DNA from: Armatimonadaceae bacterium
GTDB lineage: Bacteria; Armatimonadota; Armatimonadia; Armatimonadales; Armatimonadaceae
Assembly (NCBI GenBank): GCA_030446525.1
Contig: JAUJNC010000201.1
Span: 1 to 8,302 of the forward strand
Length of the DNA stretch: 8,302 nucleotides
Direction: 5' to 3'
The notes under the pieces are model-generated. The model saw only the letters and a program-made list of their open reading frames with translations. It was not told the origin of the DNA and did not search any database. Below are positions 6,163 to 8,302 of the stretch, one piece after another (the stretch's first letter is position 1; each line of letters begins with the position of its first letter). Position numbers and translations under genes: made by a program.

Positions 6163-7413
6163 CTACTCGTCGTGCGGCCTGCTCGTCTTCCAGGCCGCCG
6201 TCAATTCGTCGGCACGCCGGAAGATGTCCTTTCTGTCCAGGGGATGCGGGCTGGCGTAGTGCAGGCTCGCCACCGTGATCCGCTCTGCCGGCAGCGCCAT
6301 CACCAGGGTGTTCACCGCCATACGGGGAGAGAGGATGTTCACGTTTTCCCGCTCGCCCTCTTCGAACGACGCATCCACCCCCATCCGTTCATAGCCGCAG
6401 ATATTCCAGGTCACGATCAGATGCCCGGTGCGGCGAGAGCGGATCCACTGCCACCCCTCCGAGCGCTCCTGTTCGTATTCCTCGTCCTCCATCAAACCCA
6501 GCGGGTAGGAACCTTCCACGATCTCGATGCCGGCCTTGAGCGCACCGGCGGGCGCGACGATGTGATGCGTTCGTTCCTCAAACTCACCGTAGACCCGGAT
6601 CCGGCTGGTGACTTCGAAGACCATCTCCCCCAGCTGCGCCCACCACCGGGTTTGCACGCCTTCCCCGATCAGTTCCCCGCGCCGCACACCGGCCCGCCCC
6701 ACGCCGGCGCGTGTTTGGCGGTCGCGAAAAACCAGCGCCTGATCCCAAGGGCAACGGTCCTTCTCTTCCAGGATGTTGAAAGGAAAGTGAGAGGAATACG
6801 AGAACTTGATGTATTTATCGCGGTAGCGTACGTTCCGGCGCGGCGCGTTCTGCGACTGCAGCCAGCGCACCTGACCGGAATGTTTGGTCCCGGCCAACAG
6901 CATGCGCGCCCCCTCGAAGCGGACCTGGAAATCGCCGCGCTCGATGGGCAGCGACTCCTCTTGCGATGTCCAGAAGGGGTCCCCCTCCGGTATCAGGTAG
7001 AGGGCGAACGCCTGCTGGCACCAGTAGGGGTGGCCGTTGTCAATATACATCTCGCGGAGGTCCGGGTTCCCCTGGGGTGTGAAGGTCTCCCGGAGCTTGC
7101 CGCGCTCCTTATCGAAGGCGCCGTTCTCCCAGTGGAAAAGGAGGCTGCGGCGCACGATCCGGCGCAGCAGGCCCGGCGAATGCGGCCAGAGCTTCTGCTC
7201 GTGGGCCAGGACCAGCGGCGTCAGCGCAGCCCACCGGTAGATGAGAGAGCGCCCGAAGAGGACGTGGCTGCCGTTGCCGGCGAAGAAGTGGGGCGTGTCC
7301 GGGAGGAACCGCTCCAGCCGGCCCCGGAACCGCGCCGCCCACTCCGGGTAGCGCGCACCGGCGATCCGGCTTCGCGCGGCTGACATTGTCCGTGGCACCC
7401 GCGCGGGCTTCAC
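6163..7413 (-). CDS. DUF2264 protein, N-terminal half absent
   Basis: The 416-residue frame starts at GTG 7413 (AAAGGG about 12 bases upstream) or at ATG 7386, and ends at TAG 6163. From about residue 40 it matches the middle and end of DUF2264: HFFAGNGSHVLFGRSLIYRW (42-61), a helical stretch, GHPYWCQQAFALYLIP (127-142) and DPFWTSQEE (145-153). A beta-rich C-terminal region follows, with WNICGYERMGVD and HYASPHPLDR near the end. From memory, DUF2264 is an (alpha/alpha)6 fold tied to carbohydrate-active enzymes (I recall a link with GH154 beta-glucuronidases, not checked). Full proteins have a long helical part, probably 200 or more residues, before the FGRS motif; here only about 50 precede it. 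The same frame upstream hits a stop at 7456-7458, and the mutS2 promoter lies close behind, so the missing part is not nearby. No signal peptide is seen. It may be a 5'-truncated remnant whose remaining frame is still open. Confidence 0.72.
   Translation of the reverse strand: MKPARVPRTMSAARSRIAGARYPEWAARFRGRLERFLPDTPHFFAGNGSHVLFGRSLIYRWAALTPLVLAHEQKLWPHSPGLLRRIVRRSLLFHWENGAFDKERGKLRETFTPQGNPDLREMYIDNGHPYWCQQAFALYLIPEGDPFWTSQEESLPIERGDFQVRFEGARMLLAGTKHSGQVRWLQSQNAPRRNVRYRDKYIKFSYSSHFPFNILEEKDRCPWDQALVFRDRQTRAGVGRAGVRRGELIGEGVQTRWWAQLGEMVFEVTSRIRVYGEFEERTHHIVAPAGALKAGIEIVEGSYPLGLMEDEEYEQERSEGWQWIRSRRTGHLIVTWNICGYERMGVDASFEEGERENVNILSPRMAVNTLVMALPAERITVASLHYASPHPLDRKDIFRRADELTAAWKTSRPHDE
6174..6198 (+). 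terminator. GC-rich hairpin just past the isomerase stop
   Basis: A perfect eight-base stem (GCGGCCTG at 6174-6181, CAGGCCGC at 6191-6198) encloses a nine-base loop, 29 bases after the isomerase stop. It lies inside the 3' end of the convergent DUF2264 gene. No T-run follows on the plus strand. It could slow or end transcription of the carbohydrate operon where the two convergent genes meet, or simply be coding sequence. Confidence 0.35.
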
Positions 7414-7474
7414 TGCCGCAAGTTGCCCTTTCTGACGCCGATGCCGGCCCCTGGTTCATCCTGGCGGCCGTTTT

Positions 7475-7503
7475 TTGCCAGCGGTTCCTTATCCTGCTAT
7501 AAT
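7475..7503 (+). promoter_or_regulatory. Sigma70-type promoter for mutS2
   Basis: TTGCCA (-35, 7475-7480) and a perfect TATAAT (-10, 7498-7503) are separated by exactly 17 bases, with TGC just before the -10 as an extended element. Transcription should start near 7510, giving a leader of about 60 bases before the ATG at 7569. It is the strongest promoter-like sequence I see in the window and faces away from the DUF2264 gene. Confidence 0.75.
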
Positions 7504-7568
7504 GAATCGGCAAACGCTGTCATCAGACCGGCTTTGCGGCGCGCGGGGATGCGGCGATTAAAGAAAGC

Positions 7569-8302
7569 ATGGACGAGCATACACTGCGGGTTCTGGAGTA
7601 CGAGAAGATAACGGCGATGCTGGCGGAGCGGGCCGCGTGTGCGCTGGGCGCCGAGCGGGCGCGCGAGCTCCTCCCGACGGAGATCCCGGCCCTGGTCGCC
7701 GAGCGCCAGCGCGAGACGGCGGAGGCGCGCCTGCTGTTGGGCGCGCACGGTCAGATGCCGCTCGGGGGCATCCACGACATCCGGCCCGCGCTGGTCAAGG
7801 CGGCGGTGGGCCAGTCGCTGACGCCGCACGAGTTCCTGGACCTCGCCTCGACACTGGCCGGCGGCGTGCGGCTCAAGAACTGGCTGCTGCGGCACGCGGA
7901 AAAGGCGCCGCTCCTGGCGGACCGGGCGAAGAACATTGAGGAGTTCCGCCAGCTCACCGCCGACATCGAGGTGACGATCGGGCGCAGCGGCGAGGTGCTG
8001 GACGGGGCGTCGCCCAACCTGGCCTCGATACGGGCGCGGCTGCGCACCGTCGGGGCGCGCATCACCGAGCGGCTGAGCCAGATCCTGCAGTCGGCGACGT
8101 ACCGCCCCATGATCCAGGACCCGGTGATCGTGCTGCGCGACGACCGGCGCTGCGTCCCCGTGCGCGCCGAGTTCCGGCGCGAGTTCCGGGGCGTCGTCCA
8201 TGACCAGTCGGCGTCGGGCGCGACGCTGTTCATGGAGCCCCTCGTCGTCGTCGATCTAAACAACGAGCTGCGGCAGCTGGAGGTGAAAGAGCGGCAGGAG
8301 AT
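7569..8302 (+). CDS. mutS2: MutS2 family ATPase/nuclease, 5' part
   Basis: The frame is open from ATG 7569 to the right edge: 244 codons and two extra bases, about a third of a usual MutS2 of nearly 800 residues. The N-terminus (LRVLEYEKITAMLAERA) is typical of MutS2. The best marker is the core-domain motif HDQSASGATLFMEP at residues 211-224, followed by VVVDLNNELRQL. Preceding it are the lever-type helices (about 85-175) and RRCVPVRAEFRREFRGVV. The Walker ATPase and the C-terminal Smr nuclease domain lie beyond the window. MutS2 proteins lack the mismatch-recognition domain of MutS; they are linked to suppression of homologous recombination and, in Bacillus subtilis, to rescue of collided ribosomes. 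The Shine-Dalgarno is weak (AAAGAAAG directly before the ATG). The gene has its own promoter and seems functionally unrelated to the carbohydrate block. Confidence 0.93.
   Translation, partial: MDEHTLRVLEYEKITAMLAERAACALGAERARELLPTEIPALVAERQRETAEARLLLGAHGQMPLGGIHDIRPALVKAAVGQSLTPHEFLDLASTLAGGVRLKNWLLRHAEKAPLLADRAKNIEEFRQLTADIEVTIGRSGEVLDGASPNLASIRARLRTVGARITERLSQILQSATYRPMIQDPVIVLRDDRRCVPVRAEFRREFRGVVHDQSASGATLFMEPLVVVDLNNELRQLEVKERQE

Noticed and set aside
6172..7383. Long plus-strand frame opposite the DUF2264 gene
   Set aside because: Antisense shadow common in GC-rich DNA; the minus strand carries recognisable DUF2264 motifs and this strand carries none.

Overview
The window is GC-rich bacterial DNA packed with protein-coding genes; I see no tRNA, rRNA, CRISPR array or transposase. 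The first gene is the tail of an H-X9-DG (DUF1559-type) pseudopilin-like protein. Families of this kind are greatly expanded in Planctomycetota, Lentisphaerota/Verrucomicrobiota and Armatimonadota. Together with large secreted glycosidase-like proteins, several xylose-isomerase-like TIM-barrel proteins and a MutS2 gene, this points to one of those lineages. I lean to Armatimonadota, but the window alone cannot settle it.

Layout. (1) 1-350, +: C-terminal end of the H-X9-DG protein. (2) 363-1367, +: secreted single-module glycoside-hydrolase-like TIM barrel. (3) 1368-1591: a non-coding stretch with a hairpin and what looks like a decayed C-terminal piece of an alpha/beta-hydrolase gene. (4) 1592-4369, +: a long secreted protein joining a DUF5060 / apiosidase-like DUF4038 / collagen-binding-like unit to a second copy of the gene-2 module. 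(5) 4194-5146, +: a sugar isomerase/epimerase gene broken by about eleven frame changes, with nearly all of its protein still readable. (6) 5164-6144, +: an intact paralogue of that isomerase. (7) 6163-7413, -: a DUF2264 protein lacking its N-terminal half, convergent with gene 6. (8) A strong sigma70-type promoter at 7475-7503, then the start of mutS2 at 7569, which runs off the window.

The plus-strand block from 363 to 6144 reads as a small carbohydrate-use locus. Two exported proteins would act on a plant-type or other complex glycan, and one or two cytoplasmic metal-dependent isomerases/epimerases would handle the released sugar. DUF2264, a predicted glycan-active (alpha/alpha)6 family, fits the theme. 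mutS2 is a housekeeping gene with its own promoter and marks the edge of the locus.

The most unusual features are the duplicated glycosidase-like module, once alone and once fused behind an apiosidase-like enzyme, and an indel-rich patch from about 3964 to 5146. In that patch reading frames break repeatedly while the encoded protein stays conserved. This is either very recent decay or a local run of indel errors, and it decides whether the locus encodes one isomerase or two and where the fusion protein ends.
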